DNA from: Vitreoscilla filiformis | Lineage (GTDB): Bacteria > Pseudomonadota > Gammaproteobacteria > Burkholderiales > Burkholderiaceae_C | Reading direction: 5' to 3' | DNA: 64,000 bases | Assembly (NCBI RefSeq): GCF_002222655.1 | Contig: NZ_CP022424.1 | Location: 186,001 to 250,000, forward strand | Part shown: piece after piece, positions 1-9,592 of the stretch | Position numbering within the stretch: position 1 is the stretch's first letter | Layout: every line of letters begins with the position of its first letter | Program-made: the position numbers and the translations under genes | The notes under the pieces: model-generated | Database searches by the model: none | Told to the model about the DNA's origin: nothing | Seen by the model: only the letters and a program-made list of their open reading frames with translations

Positions 1-1
1 C

Positions 2-157
2 GAGCAACTCGACGAGCTGCTGCGTTGGCAAGATTTGATGTTGGATCGTGAGGATCGAATCCTCGAACTCAAGGGGGAGGTCAATGTGCTGCTGGCGCGC
101 CTGGGCGAACCTTCCCGCTATGACCACACCCTGCCCATCACCGCGCCGCCACCATGA
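2..157 (+). CDS. C-terminal end of a sensory/signalling protein (partial)
   Basis: Only the last 51 codons are in the window; the gene starts upstream. The visible tail has a charged helix (around REDRILELKGEVNVLLARLG) of a kind found at the C-terminus of PAS- or PhnD-containing sensor proteins in beta- and gammaproteobacteria. It ends in TGA inside an ATGA overlap with the next kinase gene. The two are therefore translationally coupled and probably form one signalling unit, with this protein sensing or modulating the kinase. The exact family cannot be decided from 51 residues. Confidence 0.6.
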   Translation, partial: EQLDELLRWQDLMLDREDRILELKGEVNVLLARLGEPSRYDHTLPITAPPP

Positions 158-3100
158 CCGACCACGGTTCCACCTCCGACACCGACGACCCCTTGGTGGC
201 GGGTCACTACACGATCCATGATCTGGTCGATTTGGAACGCCTGCGCCGCTTGTTCGAACGCTTCAGCCAAGCCACGGGGCTGACGATTGGTTTTCTCGAC
301 CATCCGGAGATGAACCTGCTGATCGCCACGCGCTGGCGCCGCATTTGCCAAGACTTTCACCGCTGCTCACCGGCAGCCAGCGCGGGTTGCCAGCGCAGCG
401 ACCATGCGCTGCTGAACGCTTTGGCCTCTCCCGATCAACCGGTGATTCTGACCTGCGACAACGGTTTGGTGGACTGTGCTGTTCCCATCGTCATCGAAGG
501 CCGCCATGTGGCCAGCTTGGCCACCGGGCAGATGCTGCTGTCGGCGCCGGATGAACGCATTTTCCGAGCGCAGGCCCAGCGGTTTGGTTTCGATGAGGCT
601 GCTTACATGGAGGCCCTGGCCGAAGTCGAGGTCGTGGACGCACAGCGGCTCAAGGATGCCACCGCGTTTTTGGGCGACATGGCCCAAATGATTTCCGAAA
701 TGGGTTACGCCCGCCTCAAGCTGCGCCAAGAAGTGGCGGCACGGGAGGCTGCGGTGGCGGCATTGCAAGTGGCGGAGGAAAAGCACCGCTTCTTTGTCGA
801 AAGCGCCAGCGACGCGGTGATGATCCACTCCCTGGCCGTCGGCGGTGAGCCAGGCCCGTTTCTTCAAGTGAACGAGCGTGCAACCCAGTTGCTGGGCTAC
901 TCGCATGCAGCGCTGTCTCGCATGGGGCCGATGGACATCGTGGCCCCCACCCATCGGGCGCACATCCCAGAGGTGCTGCATCAGCTCCAGCAAGGCGAGC
1001 GGGTGGTGTTCGAAACCCTGTTGATTCGTCAGGATGGGGATTCGGTTCCGGTGGAAATCAGCACGCGCTTGCTTCAGCTCCGGGGCGTTCCGTACATCAT
1101 TTCTTTGGTGCGTGACGTGTCCGAGCGCCAAGCTGCCCACCAAGCTTTGCGCCAGGCGCAAGCGCAAACCGAGCATTTGCTGGTGCAGTCGGAGCGCCTG
1201 CGCCGAGGGGCGCTGTCCATGATGGAAGATCAGCGCCGGGCCAACCAGGAAATCCGGCGTTTGCTGGCGGAGGCCGCAGAGCGTGAATTTTTCTGGCGCC
1301 AGAGCCAGCAAATCGGGCAAATCGGCGGCTGGCGGGCCGACCCCGTGCATAACACCGTGATGTGGACCGAAGGGGTTTACGACATCGTCGAACTCCCCCC
1401 CGACTTTCATCCCACATGGAACACCGCACTCGAATGCTACGTTCCGGACGCCCGCCCGCTGGTGCTGCACACCCTGCATCAATCGCTGGCCACAACCGAA
1501 CCGTTCAGCCTGCAAGTGCAGGTGCGTGGCGCCCGCAGTGGCCAAATCAAATGGGTGGAGTTGATCGGGCATCCTCACCATGCCCCCGAAGGGTCGGTCG
1601 ATTACTTGATGGGCACCCTCCAAGACATCACCGCCCGCAAACACGCCGAGGCCGTGTTGCGTGAAAGCGAGGCCCGCTTTCGCACGGTGTTTGATCGCTC
1701 GCCCGTCTCCATCCTCATCCATGACAAGGACGACGGTGCGGTCGTGGACGCGAATTGCACGGCTTGGCAGTCTTACGGCCTGTCATCGTTGCAGGCGCTG
1801 AAAACCACGTTTTCTTGGATGGAGCCGCCTTATTCCACCCACGAAGCCTTGGCCTGGATTCACAAAGCCGTGCGGGAAGGCCCTCAGAGCTTCGAATGGA
1901 AAAACCGCAAGGTCAACGGTGAAGTGTTCTGGGAGCAGGTCAACTTACGGCCAATGCGGCTGGGGGGCGTGGAGCGGGTGCTGTCCATCGCGGTGGACAT
2001 CACCCAGCGCAAACGGGCCGAGAACGAACTCACCGCCCACCGCCATCATCTGGAGGAGTTGGTGGCCCAGCGCACCGCCGAGCTGGCCGCCGCTAAAGAA
2101 GCTGCCGAGGCCGCCACCGTGGCCAAAAGTGCGTTCTTGGCCAACATGAGCCACGAAATACGCACGCCGCTGAACGGCATTTTGGGCATGGCCCATCTGA
2201 TCCGGCGCGATGGCCTGACCGCTGCCCAAGCCCAGCGCATGGACACGCTGCAAACCGCCAGCGACCACTTGCTCAACATCATCAACGCCATCCTGGAGCT
2301 GTCCAAGATCGAGGCGGGCAAGTTTGCGCTGGAGGAAACACCGCTGCGCTTGGATGTGCTGGTGAGCGGCATCCACGCCATGCTGCACGACCGGCTGCAA
2401 GCCAAACACCTGTCCTGGCACACCGACATCGACTTGCGGCCCGATGCCTTGTGTGGCGATGCCACGCGGCTCCAACAAGCGTTGCTCAACTATGCGGGCA
2501 ACGCCATCAAATTTACCCCTGCTGGGGGCATCAGCTTGCGCGTGCGGCAGGTGGAGGAGGACGCCACCCACGCGCTCATCCGCTTTGAGGTGGTGGACAC
2601 CGGCATCGGCATCGCCCCGGATGCGCTTCCCCGCTTGTTCAGCGCTTTCGAGCAGGCCGACAACAGCATGACCCGCCAGTATGGCGGCACGGGCCTGGGT
2701 TTGGCGATCACGCGCAAACTCGCCGAACTCATGGGCGGACAGGCCGGCGCCCACAGCACGCCTGGGGTGGGCAGCACCTTCTGGTTCACGGCCCGCTTGA
2801 AGAAGGCCGATCGTCCCCTCGCCGTCAGCCCCCAGGAGGAAGGACTGTCGGCGGAGTTTCGCTTGCGCCGCGACCACGCGGGCACACGGGTGTTGCTGGC
2901 GGAGGACGAGCCCATTAACCGCGAAGTCACCGTGATCTTGCTCAGCGACGCGGGCCTGATCGTCGATGCGGCAGAGAATGGCCGCCAAGCTGTCGAGCAA
3001 GCCCGTCGCCACCCTTACGCGCTGATTCTTATGGACATGCAAATGCCCGAACTCGACGGACTCGGCGCCACCCGGGAGATTCGCCAATGTCCGGGTTACG

Positions 3101-3255
3101 CCCACACCCCGATTTTGGCCATCACCGCCAACGCCTTTGCCGAAGACAAAGCCCTGTGCCTGGCGGCGGGCATGAACGACTTTATTACCAAACCCCTTCA
3201 CCCAGAAAAGCTCTACACACAGTTGCTGGCTTGGTTGTCTGTCCCTAACGTGTAG
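154..3255 (+). CDS. PocR/PAS hybrid sensor histidine kinase with receiver domain
   Basis: A 1033-residue hybrid kinase with no clear transmembrane segment, so probably cytosolic. Residues about 20-190 look like a PocR ligand-binding domain, known for small-molecule or metal-linked sensing. Three PAS-like modules follow at about 205-325, 385-500 and 505-625, then a coiled linker. The HisKA motif NMSHEIRTPLNG carries the phospho-acceptor His667. The HATPase has the VVDTGIGI and GGTGLGLAI boxes. A C-terminal receiver carries Asp961 in LILMDMQMP. The domain order supports a phosphorelay from His667 to Asp961; a downstream phosphotransfer partner is not visible here. The start is fixed by the ATGA overlap with the preceding gene. 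The signal sensed is unknown. Confidence 0.9.
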   Translation: MTDHGSTSDTDDPLVAGHYTIHDLVDLERLRRLFERFSQATGLTIGFLDHPEMNLLIATRWRRICQDFHRCSPAASAGCQRSDHALLNALASPDQPVILTCDNGLVDCAVPIVIEGRHVASLATGQMLLSAPDERIFRAQAQRFGFDEAAYMEALAEVEVVDAQRLKDATAFLGDMAQMISEMGYARLKLRQEVAAREAAVAALQVAEEKHRFFVESASDAVMIHSLAVGGEPGPFLQVNERATQLLGYSHAALSRMGPMDIVAPTHRAHIPEVLHQLQQGERVVFETLLIRQDGDSVPVEISTRLLQLRGVPYIISLVRDVSERQAAHQALRQAQAQTEHLLVQSERLRRGALSMMEDQRRANQEIRRLLAEAAEREFFWRQSQQIGQIGGWRADPVHNTVMWTEGVYDIVELPPDFHPTWNTALECYVPDARPLVLHTLHQSLATTEPFSLQVQVRGARSGQIKWVELIGHPHHAPEGSVDYLMGTLQDITARKHAEAVLRESEARFRTVFDRSPVSILIHDKDDGAVVDANCTAWQSYGLSSLQALKTTFSWMEPPYSTHEALAWIHKAVREGPQSFEWKNRKVNGEVFWEQVNLRPMRLGGVERVLSIAVDITQRKRAENELTAHRHHLEELVAQRTAELAAAKEAAEAATVAKSAFLANMSHEIRTPLNGILGMAHLIRRDGLTAAQAQRMDTLQTASDHLLNIINAILELSKIEAGKFALEETPLRLDVLVSGIHAMLHDRLQAKHLSWHTDIDLRPDALCGDATRLQQALLNYAGNAIKFTPAGGISLRVRQVEEDATHALIRFEVVDTGIGIAPDALPRLFSAFEQADNSMTRQYGGTGLGLAITRKLAELMGGQAGAHSTPGVGSTFWFTARLKKADRPLAVSPQEEGLSAEFRLRRDHAGTRVLLAEDEPINREVTVILLSDAGLIVDAAENGRQAVEQARRHPYALILMDMQMPELDGLGATREIRQCPGYAHTPILAITANAFAEDKALCLAAGMNDFITKPLHPEKLYTQLLAWLSVPNV

Positions 3256-3302
3256 GATCGCCACGCGCTCAATCCTGTCGCGCTTTTGCCGATCGTCCTT
3301 TC

Positions 3303-4547
3303 ATGAATGACACATCCTGTCCTCGGCCGACCTCTGGCCTGAGCCGCAAGTGGCTGATCTTGATGGGGCTGGCCACCGTGGTGCTGTGTGGAAGCGTGGT
3401 GGTGATGCTGTCGTGGCAACGGCAGGTTGCACTGACCCAAGAAGAGGAAGAAAACGCCAACATCGCACGCGCCCTGCGGGAGCATACGTTGCGCATTTTG
3501 GAAAACGTCAATCAAGCGATGCTGCGCCTGTCCGAAGTCGGTGCCGAGCGGGCACCCACGGATTTGGAGTATCTGCGCTTTGCCAACGAAACCGGCTTGG
3601 TGCCCGGCATCCTCACGCAGTTATCGTGGGTGGGCGCGGATGGCCGCTTCGTTGGCAGCAATCTGGATCCAACCGGCGAGCGCAGCCAGCGGGTGGACTT
3701 GTCTCAGCGCGACCATGTGCGCGTCCACCTGAGTGACCGGCACGGCCTGCCGGCCTCCAGCTTGTCGGCGGACGGGTTGTTCGTCAGCCAGATTCTCACG
3801 GGCAAGGTGTCGGGCAAGCGCAGCTTGCAACTGTCGCGCAAGGTGTATGGCCGCGACGGCAGTGTCAAAGGGGTGGTGGTGGCCTCGCTCAACCCCGAAT
3901 ATTTTGAATCGGTGTACCGCGACGTGCGTTTGGGGGGGCAAGGGCGCGTCATGCTGGCCGGGGTGGACGGCATCGGGCGCATCCTGGTGCTGAAAAGCCA
4001 GCAAGTGGACATCAACCAGCCCATTCCCACCGAGCTGCTGCACGCGCTGACTCAGCAGCGTGAAGGGGCGTTGTCGCACACCGGGGTCGATGGCACCACC
4101 TGGGTCAACGGCTACAGCCGGGTCGGACACTACCCGCTGGCCGTGATGCTCAGTACCACCGCCCAAACCGCACTCACGCCCTGGTACACGATGCGGGCTA
4201 TGGTCTGGGGCCTAACGTGTTTGCTGACCTTGGTGCTGCTGTTCGCTGCATGGGTGGTACATCGCAGTTTGCAGACCTTGCAGCGCCAGCACATGGCGTT
4301 GCAGCACAGCCAATCCCAGGTGCAGCAAGCGTGTGAAGCCCAACATCAGGTGCTGGTGGCGTTGAACGCGGCGCTGAAACCCCCGCTGACCACGCTCCAA
4401 AGTTTTGCCGAGCTGATCGCCTTGCGCAGCGCCGAACCCCGCAGCCGCGAACACGCCCGCCTCATCCTGCAAAACGCGCAGGACATGGAAGCGCAGCTCA
4501 GCCGCACCCCTTTGCGCACCCCGCCGCCGCCGCCCGCTCAAGGTTGA
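3303..4547 (+). CDS. Cache-type membrane sensor with degenerate histidine-kinase dimerisation domain
   Basis: A 414-residue membrane protein. One transmembrane segment lies near residues 17-37 and a second near 295-318. They enclose a periplasmic region of about 250 residues with the appearance of a double-Cache/PDC sensor fold. The cytoplasmic tail resembles a HisKA helix pair, but where a kinase has SHELRTPL this protein has AALKPPL, so the phospho-acceptor histidine is missing. No HATPase follows: the chain ends about 60 residues later. It probably acts as a receptor or pseudokinase partner. The PocR hybrid kinase 47 bases upstream on the same strand is the obvious candidate. Its last 10 bases overlap the convergent integrase gene. 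Confidence 0.7.
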   Translation: MNDTSCPRPTSGLSRKWLILMGLATVVLCGSVVVMLSWQRQVALTQEEEENANIARALREHTLRILENVNQAMLRLSEVGAERAPTDLEYLRFANETGLVPGILTQLSWVGADGRFVGSNLDPTGERSQRVDLSQRDHVRVHLSDRHGLPASSLSADGLFVSQILTGKVSGKRSLQLSRKVYGRDGSVKGVVVASLNPEYFESVYRDVRLGGQGRVMLAGVDGIGRILVLKSQQVDINQPIPTELLHALTQQREGALSHTGVDGTTWVNGYSRVGHYPLAVMLSTTAQTALTPWYTMRAMVWGLTCLLTLVLLFAAWVVHRSLQTLQRQHMALQHSQSQVQQACEAQHQVLVALNAALKPPLTTLQSFAELIALRSAEPRSREHARLILQNAQDMEAQLSRTPLRTPPPPPAQG

Positions 4548-6229
4548 GCGCCAAACACCGATTCCATTTCGTTTTGCAGGCGCTCCAATTGGGTGCGGGC
4601 GTAGCGCATGGTGGTGCGCGGGTCGGCATGGCCCAATTGACGCTGCACCACTTCCAACGGCGCACGACGCTCCAACGCCCGGGTGCCGCAGGTGTGGCGC
4701 AACCAGTGCGGCGAGGCCCGCAGCGCCACAGCCCGCTCCGCTTCAGGCAACGCGCTGGCCTCAATGGCTTGGCGCACCCAGCGTTTCATCGTTTGGTACA
4801 ACGTGGCATAGCAGATGGATGCACGCGGATCGGTGGTGCTGGCCAGCAGGGGGGCATCGGCGGGGGCGTCTGCCCATCGCGCCCAGCCGCGTGCCGCCAA
4901 GTAGGTATGCAGCGCCTGTTCGGCTTGGCCCGGAACGGCCACCAAACGGTTGCGCGCCCCTTTGCCGTGAACCTGCAACACCCAGCGCCCCCGGTGCTGC
5001 CGCAGCGAGCGCAAACGCACGTCCACCAGCTCGCTGGCGCGCAAGCCCGTGGCTTCGACGAACTTCAAAATAAAGAGCATGCGCACTTGTGAGGGCGTCG
5101 GATCTTGGCGCTGCACATGGTCGAGGAGGGCGGCCCAGGCCTCGGGGGTGAAAGCACGGCTGTCGAGCAAATCGGCTTGGGCGTCGTCGCCGGTGCGGCG
5201 GTTCACCAGCATCCAGGGGTTGTGGCCACGGCCCAAACCCGCTGCCGCCAGCCAAGCAAACCAGCCCGACAGGATCACCACCGCCTGGCGGCGGCTGGCC
5301 AAACTCAGCGGCCCCCGAAACGGCGCTTGCCGGGTTTGCCAATGGGGCGGCAGGTGCTCTAGGAATGCCATGTAGGCCAAACAGTCCCCGGCGACCATGT
5401 CCGCCAAGTGCCGGCCTTGCCGCTCTTGGGCCAACCACAGCAACAGGCGGGCGCCTTCGCGGCGGTAACTGCGCGCCGTCGCTTCGGAACCGGCGCGAGC
5501 GTTGACCCACATCTGCAAGGCGTCCCAGTCTGCCGCGTTGTCTGCATGGGTACGCAGCGGCAGCCGGGGTGTGGCGACGATCTCTGGTACCGCTGGCCCA
5601 GCCAACGCCAAACTGCCCGGCAGCAGGGTGTCCAGATGCTGGGCAATGCGTGCCGCCTTGGTCACGCCTACTGCCGCCACCCCCCGCCACCAACGGCCCC
5701 CGCCCTGGATGCGCTGGCGCAAATCCCCCAGCAGCAGCAAGCCAGCCGCCATCAGGCGTTCGGCCAAGGCGGGTTCGAACCAACCGTCGATGCGGTCGGT
5801 GGGGTCTGGCGTTTGCGCGGCCACTTGTTCCAGCTCGCGCAACAGCGCCAATTGGCGCGTGCGCAACCGGCGCCGCCGTTCGGTTTTGGGATCGACCGGG
5901 AACGCTTCGGCATACAACTGCTGCAACTCGGCTTGGGACCAGCCATCCAACTGGCGTTCGTCGGCAAAGTCTTCCAGCGTTGGCCGGGGCGCATCCTCGA
6001 CCAAGCGGATCGCCAAACCGATGAGGCGCCACGCCCGATCCCCGCGTCGGCGCGACAGGCTGCGCACATGGTCCACCACGCGGCGGTGCGCCGTGCGCGC
6101 TTGGTGGCCGTGTTCAATGCCCAGGTAGCGCAAGGCGCAAGCCTGCGGAGCCAACCCCTCGGCCACCGCCCGCAGGTAGGCAAAGTGATGGCGCCCCAGG
6201 CGGGGCATGGGGGCGCTGGGTGTGTTCAT
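4538..6229 (-). CDS. Tyrosine recombinase with Phage_integr_N-like N-terminal domain
   Basis: A 563-residue site-specific recombinase. The N-terminal third (from PMPRLGRHHFAYLRAV) matches the Phage_integr_N/DUF3701 type seen in chromosomal integrases of Burkholderiales and pseudomonads. A SAM-like core-binding domain spans about 230-335. The catalytic domain has Arg397 (ATGLRASE), Lys423 (HGKG), His508 and Arg511 (HWLRHTCG), His534 (LGHADP) and Tyr543 (TMRYA), so all expected residues are present. The start at 6229 is chosen because its ATG overlaps the stop of the upstream GGDEF-EAL gene as ATGA. A longer reading to 6337 would run back into that gene. No att sites or prophage genes lie nearby, so its substrate is unknown. 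Confidence 0.85.
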   Translation of the reverse strand: MNTPSAPMPRLGRHHFAYLRAVAEGLAPQACALRYLGIEHGHQARTAHRRVVDHVRSLSRRRGDRAWRLIGLAIRLVEDAPRPTLEDFADERQLDGWSQAELQQLYAEAFPVDPKTERRRRLRTRQLALLRELEQVAAQTPDPTDRIDGWFEPALAERLMAAGLLLLGDLRQRIQGGGRWWRGVAAVGVTKAARIAQHLDTLLPGSLALAGPAVPEIVATPRLPLRTHADNAADWDALQMWVNARAGSEATARSYRREGARLLLWLAQERQGRHLADMVAGDCLAYMAFLEHLPPHWQTRQAPFRGPLSLASRRQAVVILSGWFAWLAAAGLGRGHNPWMLVNRRTGDDAQADLLDSRAFTPEAWAALLDHVQRQDPTPSQVRMLFILKFVEATGLRASELVDVRLRSLRQHRGRWVLQVHGKGARNRLVAVPGQAEQALHTYLAARGWARWADAPADAPLLASTTDPRASICYATLYQTMKRWVRQAIEASALPEAERAVALRASPHWLRHTCGTRALERRAPLEVVQRQLGHADPRTTMRYARTQLERLQNEMESVFGAQP

Positions 6230-8151
6230 GCGGCAATGGCGGCCACAGGCGGATGGGCCAGCAGTTGCGCTATGTGTTCGGCTGCCATGGGTCGGCCAAA
6301 AAGATACCCCTGCAACACGTCGCAGCCATGGCGGCACAGCACCGCTTGCTGGGCGGGCGTCTCCACCCCTTCGGCCAGGATGTGCAGCCCCAAACTGCGC
6401 GCCAGGTTGATGACCCCGGTGATGATGGCTTCGTCTTGCGCATCGTGGCTCAGGCCAACGACGAACGAACGGTCGATCTTGAGCTTGTCGATGGCGAAGC
6501 GGCGCAAGTAGCTGAGGGAAGAATAGCCCGTACCGAAGTCATCGATCGACAGTTTGACCCCCAGCCGCTTGAGCGAAGCCATGACGGCGATGGTGTTGTC
6601 CGAGTTTTGCATCGCAACGCTTTCGGTCAGCTCCAGCTCCAGCCATTCGGGTGGCAAGTGGAACTGTTGCAGCATCTGGCGCAGCAACTCCACCAGCCCC
6701 GGATGCGCAAACTGCGCCGCCGACAGGTTCACAGCCACAGGCACCACCGGCAACCCCTGGTCGCGCCAAGAAGCCAACTGGCGCAGCGCCTCCCGCAACA
6801 CCCAAGTGCCGATGTCTTGGATCAAGCCGGCTTGTTCGGCCAACCCAATGAAACGCGCCGGCGACAGCAACCCATGCTCGGGATGCTGCCAGCGCACCAA
6901 GGCTTCAACGCCCACCAACTGTTGCGTTCGGGCATCGACCTGAGGCTGATAGTGCAGCACCAATTGCTCCCGTTCAACCGCCCAACGCAGCTCACGCGTC
7001 AGGGTCAGGGTTTCGCGCACCTGCTCATGAACGTCCCGCGAGAAGAACCGCACGGTGTTGCGCCCCTCCCGCTTGGCGTGATGCACCGCCGACTCTGCCG
7101 CCTGGGACAAGGCCGCCAAATTGGGCCCGTCCTCAGGGAATTCCGCCACGCCGATGCTGGCGGTCAGGCGCAGCTCTTGATCGGCCACGGCCAAGGGCTC
7201 GGCCACGCCAGTCATGAGGCGCAGGCAAATTTGGGCGGCATCGCGGGCGCAGGCGCCGGGCAGCAAGATGATGAAATTGTCCGCCCCCATGCGGCTGACG
7301 GTGTCCTGCGGACGCAGCGTGTGGGTGAGGCGTTGTGCCATCTCGCGCAGCAGTTGATCGCCGGCTTCGTGCCCCAAGGTTTCGTTGATGGCACTGAAGT
7401 GGTCAATGTTCACATGCAGCACCACCGCCGACATGCGCTGCTGGGCCGCATGGGCAAGGACATGCCGCGCACGCTCATGAAGCAAATTGCGATTGGGCAG
7501 GCCCGTGAGTGCGTCGTAGTTGGCCAGGTGGCGAATGCGTTCGCCGTCGCGGTGGCGGTTGCTCACGTCCAGCCAAGCGCCGATCACCCCCACGGGTTGC
7601 CCTTCTTCGTCACGCATCATCACCATGTGATCGTCCAGCCAGCAGTAGTGGCCGTCGGCGTGACGCAGGCGGTATTCGTGGTGCAGCCAGCCTTGGGTTT
7701 TGAAACGCTCTTGGTCTTCGAGCACGCGCTGCAAGTCATCGGGATGGATCAGGTCACGCCACAGCCGGGGGTGGCCGAGCCAGTAGTCCACCGGATAGCC
7801 GCTGACTTGCTCGATTTTGTGGCTGACAAAATCCACAATCCACGGCCCGTTGTGCTCACTGGGCTTGAGGGCGTAGATGACTGCCGGGGAGACGTCCAGC
7901 ATGTGCGCCAGCCGATCCCGTTGCCGAGCGGTTTCCAGCTCCAGTTTCTGCTGCATGCGTTCGGCCCGACGCACCAGCCAGTAAATCAACACCGCGCTCA
8001 ACGCGATCGAGGTGAAGCCCTTGAGCCAGCGCCAGATCGGAATCGCCCAAGTGTCGTCCACCAACAGATCGATCACCCGGTCGGCGGCGAACAGCCAGAT
8101 GGTGCCAAACAGCACGAAGGTGGCGACGATGCGCGATGCGGTCATGATCAT
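6226..8151 (-). CDS. Membrane PAS-GGDEF-EAL protein, probable c-di-GMP phosphodiesterase
   Basis: A 641-residue protein with two N-terminal transmembrane helices (about 6-23 and 43-60), a PAS domain (about 80-200), GGDEF (about 210-370) and EAL (about 385-635). The GGDEF signature is altered to GADNF (289-293), so cyclase activity is unlikely; such domains often bind GTP allosterically. The EAL signature is intact (Glu416-Leu418), as are the downstream ELTES, DDFGTGYSS, KIDRSF and AEGVET motifs, so c-di-GMP hydrolysis is expected. ATG 8151 has an AGG a few bases upstream. An in-frame TTG at 8196 would add 15 residues and is less likely. The gene is coupled to the integrase downstream by an ATGA overlap. 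Confidence 0.85.
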   Translation of the reverse strand: MIMTASRIVATFVLFGTIWLFAADRVIDLLVDDTWAIPIWRWLKGFTSIALSAVLIYWLVRRAERMQQKLELETARQRDRLAHMLDVSPAVIYALKPSEHNGPWIVDFVSHKIEQVSGYPVDYWLGHPRLWRDLIHPDDLQRVLEDQERFKTQGWLHHEYRLRHADGHYCWLDDHMVMMRDEEGQPVGVIGAWLDVSNRHRDGERIRHLANYDALTGLPNRNLLHERARHVLAHAAQQRMSAVVLHVNIDHFSAINETLGHEAGDQLLREMAQRLTHTLRPQDTVSRMGADNFIILLPGACARDAAQICLRLMTGVAEPLAVADQELRLTASIGVAEFPEDGPNLAALSQAAESAVHHAKREGRNTVRFFSRDVHEQVRETLTLTRELRWAVEREQLVLHYQPQVDARTQQLVGVEALVRWQHPEHGLLSPARFIGLAEQAGLIQDIGTWVLREALRQLASWRDQGLPVVPVAVNLSAAQFAHPGLVELLRQMLQQFHLPPEWLELELTESVAMQNSDNTIAVMASLKRLGVKLSIDDFGTGYSSLSYLRRFAIDKLKIDRSFVVGLSHDAQDEAIITGVINLARSLGLHILAEGVETPAQQAVLCRHGCDVLQGYLFGRPMAAEHIAQLLAHPPVAAIAA

Positions 8152-8206
8152 GGAGCCTGGAAACGCGGGAACCGCACCGGAACGGTGTGCTGGCAACTGA
8201 AAGGAC

Positions 8207-9592
8207 TCATGATAGTGAGCTCTCCTGTCTTTCCTGGGCGTCCCCCACGCTTGAAGGCGCTGTGGCCATAAAACTCACCCGAACGCAAAGGCCCCCGTCA
8301 GGAACATCCTCCAGAGCGATGTGTGCGCCATGGCGCTTGGCCACCGCTTGCACAATGGCCAGCCCCAAGCCGCTGCCGGCGGTGTCGTGGCCAGTGCGCC
8401 CTCGGTAAAACCGGTCGAACACCCGCTGACGCTCCTCAGTCGGTATGCCGGGGCCGTTGTCTTCCACGCGAACCTGCGGGCCTTGCGTGGCCGTCCCCGG
8501 CTGGACGTGCAGTTTTACCTGACTGCCCGGTGGGCTGTAGCGCACGGCGTTGTCCACCAAGTTGCGCAGCAGCACGCCCAACGCGGTGGCGTCACCCCAA
8601 ACGGGCGCCGGATGGGGGGCCTCCAAGGCCAGCGCGGTTTGGCGCCCTTGCGCGACGGGCAACGCTGCCACCAGCACCTGGCGGGCCAGTTCGGCCAAAT
8701 CGACCGCCGTTCGCACTTCCGGCCCCTCGCTGCGCGCCAAGGCCAGCAACTGCTCGACCAGCCGGGCCGTCCGCTCGATGCCCTCACCCAAAGCGGCGAT
8801 CGCTTCGGCTCGCTGCGCCTCGTCGGATGCCCGGCGCACCAACTGCCATTGCAATTTGAGCGCGGTCAATGGGGAGCGCAGTTCATGGGCGGCATCGGCC
8901 ACGAACGCTTGCTGGGCTTGCAGGGCCTGCGCCAAGCGGGCCAACCAGTCATTCAGCGAAGCCACCAGGGGCACCAGCTCCTCCGGCAAATCGGTGCTGG
9001 ACAAGGGGTGCAGGTGGGTGGTGCCGCGCTGGGCCAAACTGTCGGCCAATTGGCGCAGGGGGGACAGGCTACGCACCACCAAGCCCCACAGCAAGACCAC
9101 CAGCGGCAGACCCAGCCAGGCGATGGGCGCGATGCTGCGCAAGGCGGCAGCCGTGGCCAGCTCACGGCGAATGCGCTCTGGCTGGGCCACTTGGATCACC
9201 CGGCCCCGCGCCATCACCGCGTAACTGCGCCACACTTCGCCGGCCACCCGCATGTCGGCCCATCCCAGAATGGCGCGATCTGGCAGGGCTCCGTGGGGGC
9301 GGCTGGTCAAAATCAGGCGCCCTTCGAGGGTCCAGACTTGGACGACAAAATCGAGCTGTTCGTCTTCCAGCACTTCGGCTTGCTCGGGCAAAATCCCCCC
9401 GCGATCTCGCAGGGACAGCGCCATCTGGCGCAACTGGTAGTCGAACAACGCCTGAGCTTCGGCGGCCACGGCCCGCCATGTGATGCCGCCGACCACCAAG
9501 GCACTCAACAACAGCGCCAGCGCCAGCCACAGCAGCAGGCGCCAGCGAATCGAGCGGGGCGAGCGCAGCCGCTGCCGGGGCGCTGGTTTCAC
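8207..9592 (-). CDS. Sensor histidine kinase, QseC/TctE type
   Basis: A 461-residue inner-membrane kinase. Transmembrane helices lie near 18-38 and 153-174 and bracket a short periplasmic sensor of about 115 residues. A HAMP-like linker follows (about 172-222). HisKA is AHELRSPLTALKL with His236. HATPase_c shows NLVDNAVRYS, EDNGPGIP and GSGLGLAIV. The GTG start overlaps the stop codon of the response-regulator gene (GTGA), which fixes the start and couples the two genes. It should phosphorylate the adjacent OmpR-type regulator; domain layout and gene order match QseBC- and TctDE-like pairs. The ligand cannot be read from the sequence. Confidence 0.9.
   Translation of the reverse strand: MKPAPRQRLRSPRSIRWRLLLWLALALLLSALVVGGITWRAVAAEAQALFDYQLRQMALSLRDRGGILPEQAEVLEDEQLDFVVQVWTLEGRLILTSRPHGALPDRAILGWADMRVAGEVWRSYAVMARGRVIQVAQPERIRRELATAAALRSIAPIAWLGLPLVVLLWGLVVRSLSPLRQLADSLAQRGTTHLHPLSSTDLPEELVPLVASLNDWLARLAQALQAQQAFVADAAHELRSPLTALKLQWQLVRRASDEAQRAEAIAALGEGIERTARLVEQLLALARSEGPEVRTAVDLAELARQVLVAALPVAQGRQTALALEAPHPAPVWGDATALGVLLRNLVDNAVRYSPPGSQVKLHVQPGTATQGPQVRVEDNGPGIPTEERQRVFDRFYRGRTGHDTAGSGLGLAIVQAVAKRHGAHIALEDVPDGGLCVRVSFMATAPSSVGDAQERQESSLS

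Noticed and set aside
3303..4547. Annotation as a functional sensor histidine kinase
   Set aside because: The phospho-acceptor histidine and the ATPase domain are both absent.
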